From assembly GCF_001652265.1 (NCBI RefSeq), contig NZ_LWBS01000348.1, forward strand, positions 1-59,951: a stretch of DNA of 59,951 nt, written 5' to 3'. Each line of letters starts with the position of its first letter. The first letter of the stretch is position 1. The position numbers and the translations under genes are program-made. The notes below the pieces were generated by a model, which had not been told where the DNA came from, did no database searches, and saw only the letters and a program-made list of their open reading frames with translations. Positions 17,993 through 26,459 of the stretch are shown here, one piece after another. Source of the DNA: Rhizobium leguminosarum. Lineage in GTDB: Bacteria; Pseudomonadota; Alphaproteobacteria; Rhizobiales; Rhizobiaceae.

Positions 17993-18583
17993 CTATTGCC
18001 GTTTGGTGCATTCCTTGTAGAGCGGTTCGCCCACAAGTTCAGCCTTCTGGCAAATAGCACCGGCTTCCATGAGTAATTTGGCCGTATCCCAATGCGCCCG
18101 CCACCCGGCTTGAGTGAGAGGCGTGTACCCGTTTCTTTCCGTCGCTTCGACATCCGCATTTGCAGTCAGCAGAAAAGCCGCCACTTCGGTATGGCCCTCT
18201 TCGGCGGCGCCGTGCAGCGGCGACATCTGATAGAAATTCTTCCTGTCGTTGACATCAGCTCCCTCGGCGACAAGCCGTTTCACCACCTCCAGATTTCCTG
18301 CATAGGCTGCCGCATGCAGTGCCGTCAGCCCGCCCTTGTTGCGAATTTCGATGTCGGCGCCGCGATCCAGAAAAAGGGCGACGACATCGGCATGGCCGGC
18401 CAATGACGCGATAATCAGTGCCGGCTCGCCCGCCTCATCGAGTTCCGACAGATCGGTGCCCTGGTCCAGCAACTGTGTGACACGGGCAATATCGCCGTCC
18501 TTGGCCGCCTGATGCAAAGGACCTGCCCATGCCGGCAGGACGCCAATGACAAGCGTAGCAACAGTCGCGATAAAAATATTCAC
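17993..18583 (-). CDS. exported ankyrin-repeat protein
   Basis: A 196-residue protein with a Sec signal (NIFIATVATLVIGVLPAWAG) and at least five ankyrin repeats; good examples are GLTALHAAAYAGNLEVVKRL and SPLHGAAEEGHTEVAAFL. Ankyrin stacks mediate protein contacts, so it may act as an envelope binding or inhibitor protein. The GTG at 18583 is chosen because it begins directly at the signal peptide; an upstream GTG at 18640 would put 19 charged residues before it. It probably shares a transcript with the YHS gene downstream. Partner unknown. Confidence 0.88.
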   Translation of the reverse strand: MNIFIATVATLVIGVLPAWAGPLHQAAKDGDIARVTQLLDQGTDLSELDEAGEPALIIASLAGHADVVALFLDRGADIEIRNKGGLTALHAAAYAGNLEVVKRLVAEGADVNDRKNFYQMSPLHGAAEEGHTEVAAFLLTANADVEATERNGYTPLTQAGWRAHWDTAKLLMEAGAICQKAELVGEPLYKECTKRQ

Positions 18584-18849
18584 GGGCACGATCTCGGTTT
18601 GATCAGGGTTCGTATGCGCCGTTTTGTCGCGTTGTAGCACGTGTGCAATGCGTAAACAAGATTACGCTAATGGACGCGCTCCGGGCCAACACCACTCGCG
18701 CGCCAAGGCTGCGACCGACGGTTCCAGGGAATACGGTCACACTTGTTACTCCCCCTGTTCGATTTCCGATGCGAAACTATCTCAGACCAATGCGCGATGA
18801 ACCGGGCGTCCAAGCCTGGGAAATCGCCCCAATGAGGAGATTGAAAGCC

Positions 18850-19638
18850 ATGACTGCTTCAGCCGAGAATGGAAAAAGCGGACAAGCCATGCACAAGCCG
18901 CCGGTCGTCTCGTCCCAGGCCTGGGAGGCGGCCCGCGCGCAACTGCTCGTCAAGGAAAAGGCTGAGACCCGCGCCCGCGACGCGCTGGCCGCCGAGCGCC
19001 GGCGCATGCCGTGGATGGCGGTGGAGAAGGCCTATGCGTTCGAAGGGCCTCGGGGCAAGGTCAGCCTGCTCGACCTGTTCGAAGGCAGACACCAGCTCAT
19101 CCTCTACCGCGCCTTCTACGAGCCCGGCGTGTTCGGCTGGCCCGAACATGCCTGCCGCGGTTGCTCGATGGTGGCCGATCAGGTTGCCCATGTCGCCCAT
19201 CTCAACGCCCGCGACACGACGCTGGTCTTCGCCTCCCGCGCGCCGCAGGCCGACATTGCACGGCTGAAGGCCCGGATGGGCTGGACGATGCCGTGGGTGA
19301 CGATTACCGACAGCTTCGACAAGGACTTCGGCGTCGACGAGTGGCACGGCACCAACGTGTTCTACCGCGACGGCGAGCGCATCTTCCGCACGTATTTCAT
19401 CAACAACCGCGGCGACGAGCAGATGGGCGGCACCTGGAACTATCTCGACATCACGCCGCTCGGCCGCCAGGAAGTCTGGGAGGAATCGCCCGATGGCTAT
19501 CCGCAGACCCCGACCTACAAGTGGTGGAACTGGCACGACAGCTACGTGCCGGACGCCGAGCCAGACAAGAAGTGGGTCGAGGTGTCAGATGTAGGGGAGG
19601 CGGCGTTCCGGGCCGAGAGCGCAAACGAGAAACCGTAG
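18850..19638 (+). CDS. DUF899 thioredoxin-like protein
   Basis: A 262-residue cytoplasmic protein of the DUF899 family, which has a thioredoxin-related fold but not the CxxC redox site. Landmarks are PWMAVEKAYAFEGPRGKVSL, then YRAFYEPGVFGWPEHACRGC, and VFYRDGERIFRTYFINNRG, all typical of the family, and a C-terminal tryptophan-rich WWNWHDSY. ATG 18850 is used since AGGAG precedes it; an upstream start at 18643 would add 69 residues without family resemblance. Biological role of DUF899 is unknown. It is transcribed divergently from the ankyrin gene. Confidence 0.9.
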   Translation: MTASAENGKSGQAMHKPPVVSSQAWEAARAQLLVKEKAETRARDALAAERRRMPWMAVEKAYAFEGPRGKVSLLDLFEGRHQLILYRAFYEPGVFGWPEHACRGCSMVADQVAHVAHLNARDTTLVFASRAPQADIARLKARMGWTMPWVTITDSFDKDFGVDEWHGTNVFYRDGERIFRTYFINNRGDEQMGGTWNYLDITPLGRQEVWEESPDGYPQTPTYKWWNWHDSYVPDAEPDKKWVEVSDVGEAAFRAESANEKP

Positions 19639-19868
19639 GGTCGGTCCGGCCGTATCCTCCGTCCCGTCCCGGCAGGAGGATACGGCGGTCCGTCTGAAAG
19701 TCCGGCGAACCGCAAATGACGACGCATCAGCAGGGCAGGTCGTGGCGCCGCTGGCGCTTGCTTCGTGCCGTCGCCTCCTGCACCTTCTGCGCGCAAAGTT
19801 TCACCGAGATATCTCCTTACTGTCACGGAACCATGCTAGATTTCGCCCGATTTCCAGGGGAGGCGGGC

Positions 19869-21629
19869 ATGGATACGGATTTTCGTGTGACCGGCAGGAA
19901 TGCCGCTTCGCTTTTTGCGCTGACCATCCATCGCGGCGACGGCATGGTGCTGCTCGGCATGGACTGGAAGAATGGCCGGCCGCCGATCGATTTCGTCGGT
20001 TTCGCCATCCAGTATCGTGAGCCGGATACTGACTTCTTCAAGGCCGTTCACAACCGCATCGGTTTTCCCGGCCAGCCAGTTCCCGAAGACGGCATCCGCA
20101 CCACCGAAGCGCCGATCCAGAAGTTCCGCTGGGTGCATTTTCCCTTCAATGCCGATCTGCCCGGCAAGTTCACCTACCGCGTCACGCCAAAGTTCATGGA
20201 TGCCGCGGGCGCGCTGACATCAGGCGAGGCACAGGAGGCGGAACTGGCGCTGATGCGCGAAACCATCCCCGGCAAGCTCAATATCGCCTTCACCCGCGGC
20301 TTCGTCTCGTCGCAGGCCTTCGTGCACAATTTTGCCCCTGACGAGCCGACGATCATCACGCTGGTGCCACCGGATGGCGACCTGGGGCTGGACTTCGTGC
20401 CGACCCATGCCGATGCCGAGCGGGCGCTGGCCTGGATGGGTTTCGAGGCGCGGGCCGAAACGCTCGATTTGCTCGACAGGGCGCACGCCGCCGGCGCCGA
20501 GGTGCGCGCCATCGCCTATGACCTCAACCTGCCCGAGGTGGTCACTCGGCTGGAAGCGCTGGGGCCGAAGCTCAAGATCATCATCGACGACAGCGACCGC
20601 ACCAAGGGCCACGGCCGCCCGAATTCGCCGGAGACGAGAGCGGCGGAGCGGCTGATCGCCTCGGCGGGTGCTGCCAACGTCAAGCGCCAGCATATGGCCA
20701 ACCTGCAGCATCAGAAATCGATCGCGGTCAGCGGCGGCGGCATTTCGACCGTTCTTTACGGCTCGACCAATCTTAGCTGGCGCGGCCTCTATGTGCAGTC
20801 GAACAATAGCCTCGCCGTCCACAGCGACAAGGCGATCGAGGATTATTTCGCCGCCTTCGAGAGCTATTTCAAAGCCAAACGCGCCGACGATTTCCGCACC
20901 TCGCCAAGTTCCGCAGGCTGGATCGACCTCGGCCTCGACGGCGTCGATGCCAAGGTCGCTTTCTCCCCGCACAGCGATGTCAATGGCCGGCTGGACGAGA
21001 TCGGCGCCGATATCGATACCGCAGAGTCCAGCGTGCTCTTCTCGCTCGCCTTCCTCGGCCAGATGACCAAGGGGGCGATCGGCCCGGCGCTCGGCCGCGC
21101 GCTCGAACGCCCCGAGGTGCATGTCATGGGCATCGCCGATGCCGAGGTGCGCGCCGGCAATCTCGGCCTGAACGTGCTGACCCCGAACAATCGCCGGCGG
21201 GTGGTACGAGCGGCAGCGCTGACGGGCAACGTGCCGCCGCCATTTCTGACCGAGCCTTCGGGCCTTGCCGGTGTCGACGGCAACCAGCGCGGCACGCGCA
21301 TGCACCACAAGTTCGTCGTGCTCGACTTCGACAAGCCGACGGCGCGCGTCTATCTCGGCTCCTACAATTTCTCCGAGCCCGCCGATGACGAGAACGGCGA
21401 GAACCTCGTCGTCGTCCGCGACCGGACGGTGGCGACCAGCTACATGATCGAGGCGCTGCGGATGTACGATCACTACATCTTCCGCGTCGCCTCCGAAGCA
21501 AATGACGGCGTCGCCCGCCCGCTGGAGCTCAAACGCCCGCCCGAGCCCGGCGGCACACCCTGGTTCGAACGCGACTGGACCGACCCCATCCGCGCCCGCG
21601 ACCGGGAATTGTTTTCTCGGGCGGAGTAA
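19869..21629 (+). CDS. phospholipase D-like protein
   Basis: A 586-residue member of the PLD superfamily (phosphodiester transfer or hydrolysis). Two HKD-type motifs are seen: HQKSIAVSGGG with a downstream GSTNLSWRG, and the well preserved HHKFVVLDFD with LGSYNFSEPADDENGEN. The first carries H-x-K but no classical D at the usual place. There is no signal peptide in the chosen form. The start at 19869 is supported by CAGGGGAGGCGGGC immediately upstream; frames starting at 19716 add unlike sequence. The substrate (phospholipid, nucleic acid or other) cannot be told. It stands alone. Confidence 0.88.
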   Translation: MDTDFRVTGRNAASLFALTIHRGDGMVLLGMDWKNGRPPIDFVGFAIQYREPDTDFFKAVHNRIGFPGQPVPEDGIRTTEAPIQKFRWVHFPFNADLPGKFTYRVTPKFMDAAGALTSGEAQEAELALMRETIPGKLNIAFTRGFVSSQAFVHNFAPDEPTIITLVPPDGDLGLDFVPTHADAERALAWMGFEARAETLDLLDRAHAAGAEVRAIAYDLNLPEVVTRLEALGPKLKIIIDDSDRTKGHGRPNSPETRAAERLIASAGAANVKRQHMANLQHQKSIAVSGGGISTVLYGSTNLSWRGLYVQSNNSLAVHSDKAIEDYFAAFESYFKAKRADDFRTSPSSAGWIDLGLDGVDAKVAFSPHSDVNGRLDEIGADIDTAESSVLFSLAFLGQMTKGAIGPALGRALERPEVHVMGIADAEVRAGNLGLNVLTPNNRRRVVRAAALTGNVPPPFLTEPSGLAGVDGNQRGTRMHHKFVVLDFDKPTARVYLGSYNFSEPADDENGENLVVVRDRTVATSYMIEALRMYDHYIFRVASEANDGVARPLELKRPPEPGGTPWFERDWTDPIRARDRELFSRAE

Positions 21630-21940
21630 TGTTGCCGGTCACGACGGCCCTTGGACCTCAACCATTCCACGCGGGCTATATCGAAAAGGCGCAACAGGCA
21701 TTCGACGGACGGCTGTGGTGAGACCGTCCTTCGCTTTAGGAACGATTGCCTTGTCCGTCGAAGAGTATGCATAGTGGCTGTCCGCATGGCCGAAGCGCCG
21801 AGACCTGACGTCCAAAAGTCAAATTAATACCTCGCCGGTTGCCAACATATTCTTCTCAAGGTGGAAACATTCCGGGGACGGTTGCGTTGTACCCGCTACC
21901 GGTAGTGCGCCTGACCGCCCGTCTATGAGGAGGCTTATTC
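21630..21940. other. intergenic stretch before the response regulator
   Basis: No gene is supported. It must hold the promoter of the response regulator. A sequence GGAAAC, 16 bases, then CGTT at about 21862-21887 loosely resembles a general stress sigma (EcfG) promoter but departs from the consensus, so it is not called as a site. Confidence 0.35.
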
Positions 21941-22318
21941 ATGAAGGTCATGATCGTTGAAGATGAGAATTTTATCGCTCTGGAACTCGAGCGCATTGCG
22001 CAAGAGGCCGGGCACCAGACCATCGGGCCGGTTTCGACGGTGGAGCAGGCTCTCGCCCACGCAAAAAGAAGCGATGTCGCGCTCGTCGATCTCAGTCTCT
22101 CCGATGGGATGAGCGGCGCCCAGCTCGCGCGCCGGCTAATCGACCGCCATGGAGTTGACGTCATCTTCGTGACCGGCAGTCCCGAAAATGTCGGTCACGG
22201 TATCGAAGGCGCGCTCGATGTCATTTCCAAGCCCTTCACCGACGAGAGGATCGTCAGCGCGCTCTCGCGGGCGGAGGAGCGGCGTAAAAAATTCGACAGC
22301 AGCAAGGCTGCGTTGTGA
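21941..22318 (+). CDS. single-domain response regulator
   Basis: A 125-residue CheY-like receiver without an output domain. The acidic pair is VEDEN at residues 6-10, the phospho-acceptor is in VALVDLSLSD (about Asp50), the Thr/Ser site is in FVTGSP and the conserved Lys in SKPF. Such solo receivers act as phosphate sinks or bind a target protein directly. GAGGAGG precedes the ATG at ideal distance. No histidine kinase lies next to it, so the partner is encoded elsewhere. The chemotaxis receptor at 38.6 kb is too far to count as a neighbour. Confidence 0.9.
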   Translation: MKVMIVEDENFIALELERIAQEAGHQTIGPVSTVEQALAHAKRSDVALVDLSLSDGMSGAQLARRLIDRHGVDVIFVTGSPENVGHGIEGALDVISKPFTDERIVSALSRAEERRKKFDSSKAAL

Positions 22319-22399
22319 ACGGCAGCAAGCTGCCCTTGTGATAAGAAGGAGATCGACGTCATTCAGGCCGCTGGTGCCAAGCCCGAGGAGATAGTCCGG

Positions 22400-22651
22400 A
22401 TGAAACACGCGCTCATTGCCGTTCTCTTCGCTCTCTCGAGCTGCGCCAGCGCAGGGGATCCGCAGCCTCTTCCCGGCAGCCTCACCTATGGCGGAAAGGT
22501 CCTTCGTTCGCCCTATCGTCCGGGTACAGTGGTCAAGAATACCTTTCTTGGCGATTTCGGTTACCGTGTGTTCGAGACCTATGTCGTCCAGCCGGACGGG
22601 ACGCTCAAGCTCACATCCCAGAGCACGGGACCGGACTTCCTCTGGCGGTGA
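22400..22651 (+). CDS. small putative lipoprotein
   Basis: An 83-residue protein starting with a short hydrophobic signal and LSSC (Cys 15), a plausible lipobox. The mature part has TYGGKVLRSPYRPGTVVKNT, then FGYRVFETYVVQPDGTLKL, which is strand-rich. It resembles other short rhizobial surface proteins but no family was identified. AGTCCGG precedes the start, with only a weak ribosome site. It lies 81 bases after the response regulator on the same strand and may be co-transcribed. Confidence 0.65.
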   Translation: MKHALIAVLFALSSCASAGDPQPLPGSLTYGGKVLRSPYRPGTVVKNTFLGDFGYRVFETYVVQPDGTLKLTSQSTGPDFLWR

Positions 22652-22748
22652 AAGCGGCTCCGGCTCCTGTCGCGCCGGCGCCACGATCATCTCTGCGGCG
22701 GGAGGTAGTCAGGCGCATGCGGGGGCGCATGCGCCTTGCCTGTTCAGA

Positions 22749-23951
22749 TCACGTGCGCTTGAACTTTGCGGCCTCTTCGGAGCCGCCCGTCGCATTGCCG
22801 GCGCTGTAGGAATGCGCGCCGGTGCCGGCGAGCTTGCCGCCGTCGACGATCAGATACTCGTCGCGGATCGGCCGCTGCTCGAAGAAGCATTCGAGAATCT
22901 CGCGCGTGCCGGCGGCATAGCGGGTCTGGGCCGAGAGCGATGTGCCCGAGATATGCGGCGTCATGCCGTGATGTGGCATGGTGCGCCACGGGTGGTCGGC
23001 AGGGGCCGGCTGCGGGAACCAGACGTCGCCGGCATAACCGGCAAGCTGGCCGCTTTCGAGCGCACGCGCAATCGAGTCGCGGTCGCAGAGCTTGCCGCGG
23101 GCGGTGTTGACGAGATAGGCGCCGCGCTTGAAGTGCTTCAGGGTCTCGTCGTTGATCATATGCTCCGTTTCGGGGTGGAGCGGGCAATTCAACGTCACGA
23201 CATCGCAGACCTCGTACATTTCCTCAGGCGTCGCATGCCAGGTGAGGCCCAGTTCCTTCTCCACCGTATCAGGCAGGCGATGGCGGTCGGTGTAGTGAAG
23301 GTGCACGTCGAAAGGCTTCAGGCGCTTCAGGACGGCAAGACCGATGCGGCCGGCGGCGACCGTGCCGACATGCATGCCTTCGACGTCATAGGATCGCGTG
23401 ACGCAATCGGCAATGTTCCAGCCGCCTTTCACCACCCACTGGTAGGAGGGGATGTAGTTGCGGACGAGGCCGAGGATCATCATGACGACGTGCTCGGACA
23501 CGCTGATCGAATTGCAGTAGGTAACTTCGGCGACAGTGATGCCGCGGTCGATCGCCGCCTGCAGGTCGACATGGTCAGAGCCGATGCCGGCGGTCAGCGC
23601 CAGCTTGAGCTTCGGCGCCTTGGCGATGCGTTCGGCCGTGAGATAGGCCGGCCAGAAGGGCTGCGAGATCACCACGTCGGCATCGACGAGTTCACGTTCG
23701 AAGGCCGAATTCGGGCCGTCCTTGTCTGAGGTGACCACCAGAGTGTGGCCGTTCGCCTCGAGATATTTGCGAAGGCCGAGTTCGCCCGACACGCTTCCGA
23801 GCAGGGTGCCGGGCTGGAAGTCGACGGCCTTCGGTGTCGGCAAGGTCTGACCACCAGGATATTGATCAATCCTCGGCAGGTCGTCACGGGCGTAGGATTT
23901 GGGATAGCCGTCGATCGGGTCGTCGTAGAGTACGCACAATACTTTGGCCAT
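22749..23951 (-). CDS. fdh: NAD-dependent formate dehydrogenase
   Basis: A 400-residue homodimeric D-2-hydroxyacid dehydrogenase-type enzyme oxidising formate to CO2 with NAD in the cytoplasm (EC 1.17.1.9). The sequence follows the Pseudomonas-type enzyme almost end to end: start AKVLCVLYDDPIDGYP, the Rossmann motif GTVAAGRIG, the NAD-selecting Asp in HYTDRHR, the substrate Arg in VNTARGKL, and the catalytic His in MTPHISGTS. Length is standard. The ATG at 23951 follows AGAGGAA. It is a single gene with no metal-type FDH genes nearby. Two palindromes lie 220-290 bases upstream. Methylotrophic or detoxification use of formate and supply of NADH are inferred. Confidence 0.96.
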   Translation of the reverse strand: MAKVLCVLYDDPIDGYPKSYARDDLPRIDQYPGGQTLPTPKAVDFQPGTLLGSVSGELGLRKYLEANGHTLVVTSDKDGPNSAFERELVDADVVISQPFWPAYLTAERIAKAPKLKLALTAGIGSDHVDLQAAIDRGITVAEVTYCNSISVSEHVVMMILGLVRNYIPSYQWVVKGGWNIADCVTRSYDVEGMHVGTVAAGRIGLAVLKRLKPFDVHLHYTDRHRLPDTVEKELGLTWHATPEEMYEVCDVVTLNCPLHPETEHMINDETLKHFKRGAYLVNTARGKLCDRDSIARALESGQLAGYAGDVWFPQPAPADHPWRTMPHHGMTPHISGTSLSAQTRYAAGTREILECFFEQRPIRDEYLIVDGGKLAGTGAHSYSAGNATGGSEEAAKFKRT

Positions 23952-24169
23952 GGTCGGTTCCTCTGTTCAGGCAGCCGGAAACACGCCGGAATGCGCTCTT
24001 CTCGCATCGCCATTCCATTGTTGCGTTCTGGCAGCGGGTCTCGTCGAATGGGCTCGCGAGCGCGCCGCTGGTGTTTCCTCGAGGCTGCATCCCGTTTTGC
24101 CGGGATATCGTTCAACGACCGGATGGTTTCATGTCAGGGGGCAGGGCGCAAATGAAAGCTTTGGAACGA

Positions 24170-24190
24170 TTGATAGACGTCATCTATCAA
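24170..24190. promoter_or_regulatory. palindrome upstream of formate dehydrogenase
   Basis: A perfect 8-bp inverted repeat TTGATAGA / TCTATCAA around cgtca, 220 bases upstream of the fdh start and 135 bases from the end of the LysR gene. It has the form of a dimeric repressor or activator site. The binding protein is unknown. Confidence 0.45.
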
Positions 24191-24215
24191 GCCGCTTTCG
24201 GCCGGACCGAAAATC

Positions 24216-24237
24216 GTTATATTTCTTGAAATATAAC
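24216..24237. promoter_or_regulatory. second AT-rich palindrome upstream of fdh
   Basis: A perfect 9-bp inverted repeat GTTATATTT / AAATATAAC with a 4-base spacer, 26 bases beyond the first palindrome. It could be an operator. As RNA it would form a weak hairpin, so a terminator is less likely. Confidence 0.45.
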
Positions 24238-24324
24238 ACTGTGCCGATCAAGCCCTTCGTGAACGATCGATGGGAGTAGGCTGCAACCCTTAGGGAAAGC
24301 GGATCGGGCGCCGCAATGCCGGGG

Positions 24325-25248
24325 CTACCTTGATACGATCACGAGGTCATCGCTCCCGCCGATCCCCGCGGCGCTTAGCCGTCTGGCGGCCATTTCGATG
24401 AATATCTTGACCAAGGGCGACAGGTGCTGGCTGCTGGGATAGACGACATGCAAGCCGCCGGCCGGGGTCGTATAGCCGTCGAGAACGCGGCGCAGCCGCC
24501 CGTTCTTGATGCAGGCTTCGGCGAATCGGTGCGGCAATTGGGCGATGCCATGGCCGGCGATCGCGGCGGCCATCACCGCCTGCATCTCGTTGGCGGCGAA
24601 GCGGCCCGAAACCGCGACCGTTTCCTGACCGTGCGGACCTTCCAGCAACCATTGCGCATGGGCGGCCTGCCCGGCGATGACGCAGTCGTGGCGGACGAGA
24701 TCTTTAGGCGCAGCGGGCGGGCCGCGGCGGGCGAGATATTCGGCGCTGGCGCAGAGAAGGCGGTGCATCGAGCCGAGTTTGCGGGCGACCAGGGTAGAAT
24801 CTTCGAGGACGCCGGTGCGGAAGGCGAGGTCTATACCGCTTTCGACGAGGTTCAGCCTGTCGTCGGTCAGCCGCAGTTCGACCCTCGTCTTCGGGTAGGT
24901 CGAAAGAAATTCGAAGATCGCATCCTGGAGGAAGTGGCCACCGAAGCCGACCGGCGCCGATATACGGATCGTGCCGGCAGGCTCCGCACGCGCTTCCGCA
25001 AGCCGCAGGTTGGCGCCTTCGATGGTGCGCAGCGCCTGGCTGCTTTCTTCGTAGTAGAGACGCCCTGAAGCCGTCAGGTTGAGGCTGCGGGTCGTGCGCT
25101 GCAGCAGCCGCACGCCGAGTTCGCGTTCCAGCGCGGCGATGCGGCGGCTGACCGTCGTTTTCGGCATGCCGAGCAAGCGCGCGGCGGCGGTGAAGCTGCC
25201 GGCCTCGATGACGCGGGCGAAGATCATGATATCGTTGAGATCGAGCAT
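24325..25248 (-). CDS. LysR-family transcription regulator
   Basis: A 307-residue LysR regulator: N-terminal winged helix-turn-helix (residues 1-60, with AARLLGMPKTTVSRRIAALE) and an effector-binding domain (about 87-290). The start at 25248 is chosen because AGGA lies 5 bases upstream; a TTG at 25278 is the alternative. The subgroup is that of AaeR/DsdC-like regulators with the motif ERELGVRLLQRTTRS. It is transcribed divergently from the NmrA-family gene at 25349, the usual LysR arrangement, so that gene is the likely target. The effector is unknown. Confidence 0.92.
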   Translation of the reverse strand: MLDLNDIMIFARVIEAGSFTAAARLLGMPKTTVSRRIAALERELGVRLLQRTTRSLNLTASGRLYYEESSQALRTIEGANLRLAEARAEPAGTIRISAPVGFGGHFLQDAIFEFLSTYPKTRVELRLTDDRLNLVESGIDLAFRTGVLEDSTLVARKLGSMHRLLCASAEYLARRGPPAAPKDLVRHDCVIAGQAAHAQWLLEGPHGQETVAVSGRFAANEMQAVMAAAIAGHGIAQLPHRFAEACIKNGRLRRVLDGYTTPAGGLHVVYPSSQHLSPLVKIFIEMAARRLSAAGIGGSDDLVIVSR

Positions 25249-25348
25249 TGTATCCTGGGGTGGCACGATGTTTTCCAATTATATGCCATTATGGTTCAAT
25301 GCGACAGGCCCTAACTTTGCTGCATCAGTCACAACAAGGAGCAGGCAG

Positions 25349-26230
25349 ATGAGCAACACACGAAGCGTACTGGTCACAGGTGCCACCGGCCAGCAAGGCG
25401 GCGCGGTTGTACGCGCGTTGATGACGCGGGGACACCGCGTCAAGGCGATCACCCGCCGGCCCGAGAGCGACGGCGCAAAGCGGCTGACCGCGGCAGGAGT
25501 CCAGGTCGTCGCTGGCGATCTTGACGACGCGACATCCGTGGCAGCGGCGGCAGAGGGCGTCGACGCGATGTTCCTGATGGGCAACAGCTACGAGGCCGGA
25601 ACGGACGCGGAAACCCGTCAGGGCATTGCCGCCGCCGATGCGGCAAAGGCCGCCGGCATCGGCCACCTGATCTATTCCTCAGTCGCCGATGCCGACAAGA
25701 AGACCGGCATTCCGCATTTCGACAGCAAGTATCTCGTCGAGAAGCACATTGCAGGCCTCGGCATCCCTTACACGATCAGCGCGCCCGTCGCCTTCATGGA
25801 GAACACCGTGGCGCCCTGGGCGATCGACGGGCTGCGTCAGGGCGTCTATGCCGCAGCGCTGCCGCCCGCCCGCGTGCTGCAGCAGATCACGATCGACGAC
25901 ATCGGCGCTTTCGTCGCGGCACTGGCCGAGCGGCGCGAACAGGTGTTCGGCAAGCGTTTCGATATAGCTGGTGACGAATTGTCCGGCGAGCAGCAGGTGA
26001 AGATTCTGTCCGAGGCGCTCGGCCGTTCGATCCGCTACCAGGAATTGGAGATCGCGGCGATACGGCAGCAGAGCGAGGATACGGCGCTGATGTTCGAATG
26101 GTTCGACCGTACCGGCTACGACGCCGACATCGCGGCCCTGCGCCGGGATTTTCCTGAGGTTGGCTGGCACAGCTACGCCGACTGGGCGCGGGGCTTCGAT
26201 TGGAGTGTGCTCGGTAAGGCGGCCGGCTGA
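25349..26230 (+). CDS. NmrA-family NAD(P)-binding protein
   Basis: A 293-residue atypical short-chain dehydrogenase-like protein of the NmrA/HSCARG group. The Rossmann glycine motif GATGQQGGAVVRAL is at residues 10-23, and AGDLDD, LIYSSVADADKKTGIPHF and KYLVEKHI are family hallmarks, as in quinone reductase 2 relatives (QorB-like). The tyrosine/lysine pair of classical SDRs is not in place, so it may act as a redox sensor or quinone reductase. AAGGAG precedes the ATG at 25349. It diverges from a LysR regulator 100 bases away. Oxidised-quinone detoxification is an inference. Confidence 0.9.
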   Translation: MSNTRSVLVTGATGQQGGAVVRALMTRGHRVKAITRRPESDGAKRLTAAGVQVVAGDLDDATSVAAAAEGVDAMFLMGNSYEAGTDAETRQGIAAADAAKAAGIGHLIYSSVADADKKTGIPHFDSKYLVEKHIAGLGIPYTISAPVAFMENTVAPWAIDGLRQGVYAAALPPARVLQQITIDDIGAFVAALAERREQVFGKRFDIAGDELSGEQQVKILSEALGRSIRYQELEIAAIRQQSEDTALMFEWFDRTGYDADIAALRRDFPEVGWHSYADWARGFDWSVLGKAAG

Positions 26231-26250
26231 GTTGATGCGGCATCACCGGG

Positions 26251-26264
26251 TGGCGATATCGCCA
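26251..26264. promoter_or_regulatory. 14-bp perfect palindrome after the NmrA gene
   Basis: TGGCGATATCGCCA is self-complementary and is framed by ATCACC and GGTGAT, extending the dyad to about 26240-26270. It lies 20 bases after the NmrA gene stop. It may be an mRNA 3' hairpin or a protein-binding site; there is no U-run. Confidence 0.4.
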
Positions 26265-26351
26265 ACTGGTGATATCTGATGCAGGTAGATCGGACGGCGC
26301 TCGCCTCACGGCCACATCGGAAGAGAGGCAGCGATAACCCCACCTCCGGGC

Positions 26352-26374
26352 ATCCTCGGCCGCGAGCCGAGGAT
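26352..26374. terminator. hairpin before the methyltransferase gene
   Basis: A perfect 9-bp stem ATCCTCGGC / GCCGAGGAT with a 5-base loop lies 120 bases after the NmrA gene and 86 bases before the methyltransferase start. It resembles part of the repeat at 40561-40632. Termination is possible but there is no U-run. Confidence 0.4.
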
Positions 26375-26459
26375 CCACACTATGGTGTGCCGCTTGCACA
26401 GTCGCCGGCGAATCCTAGTATTCAATCGAAGACCTGCATCCTTGAAGGGGGAGACTTCA

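Noticed and set aside
24151..24228. A short frame MKALERLIDVIY starting at 24151
   Set aside because: Only 25 codons, covers the two palindromes and lacks a ribosome site.
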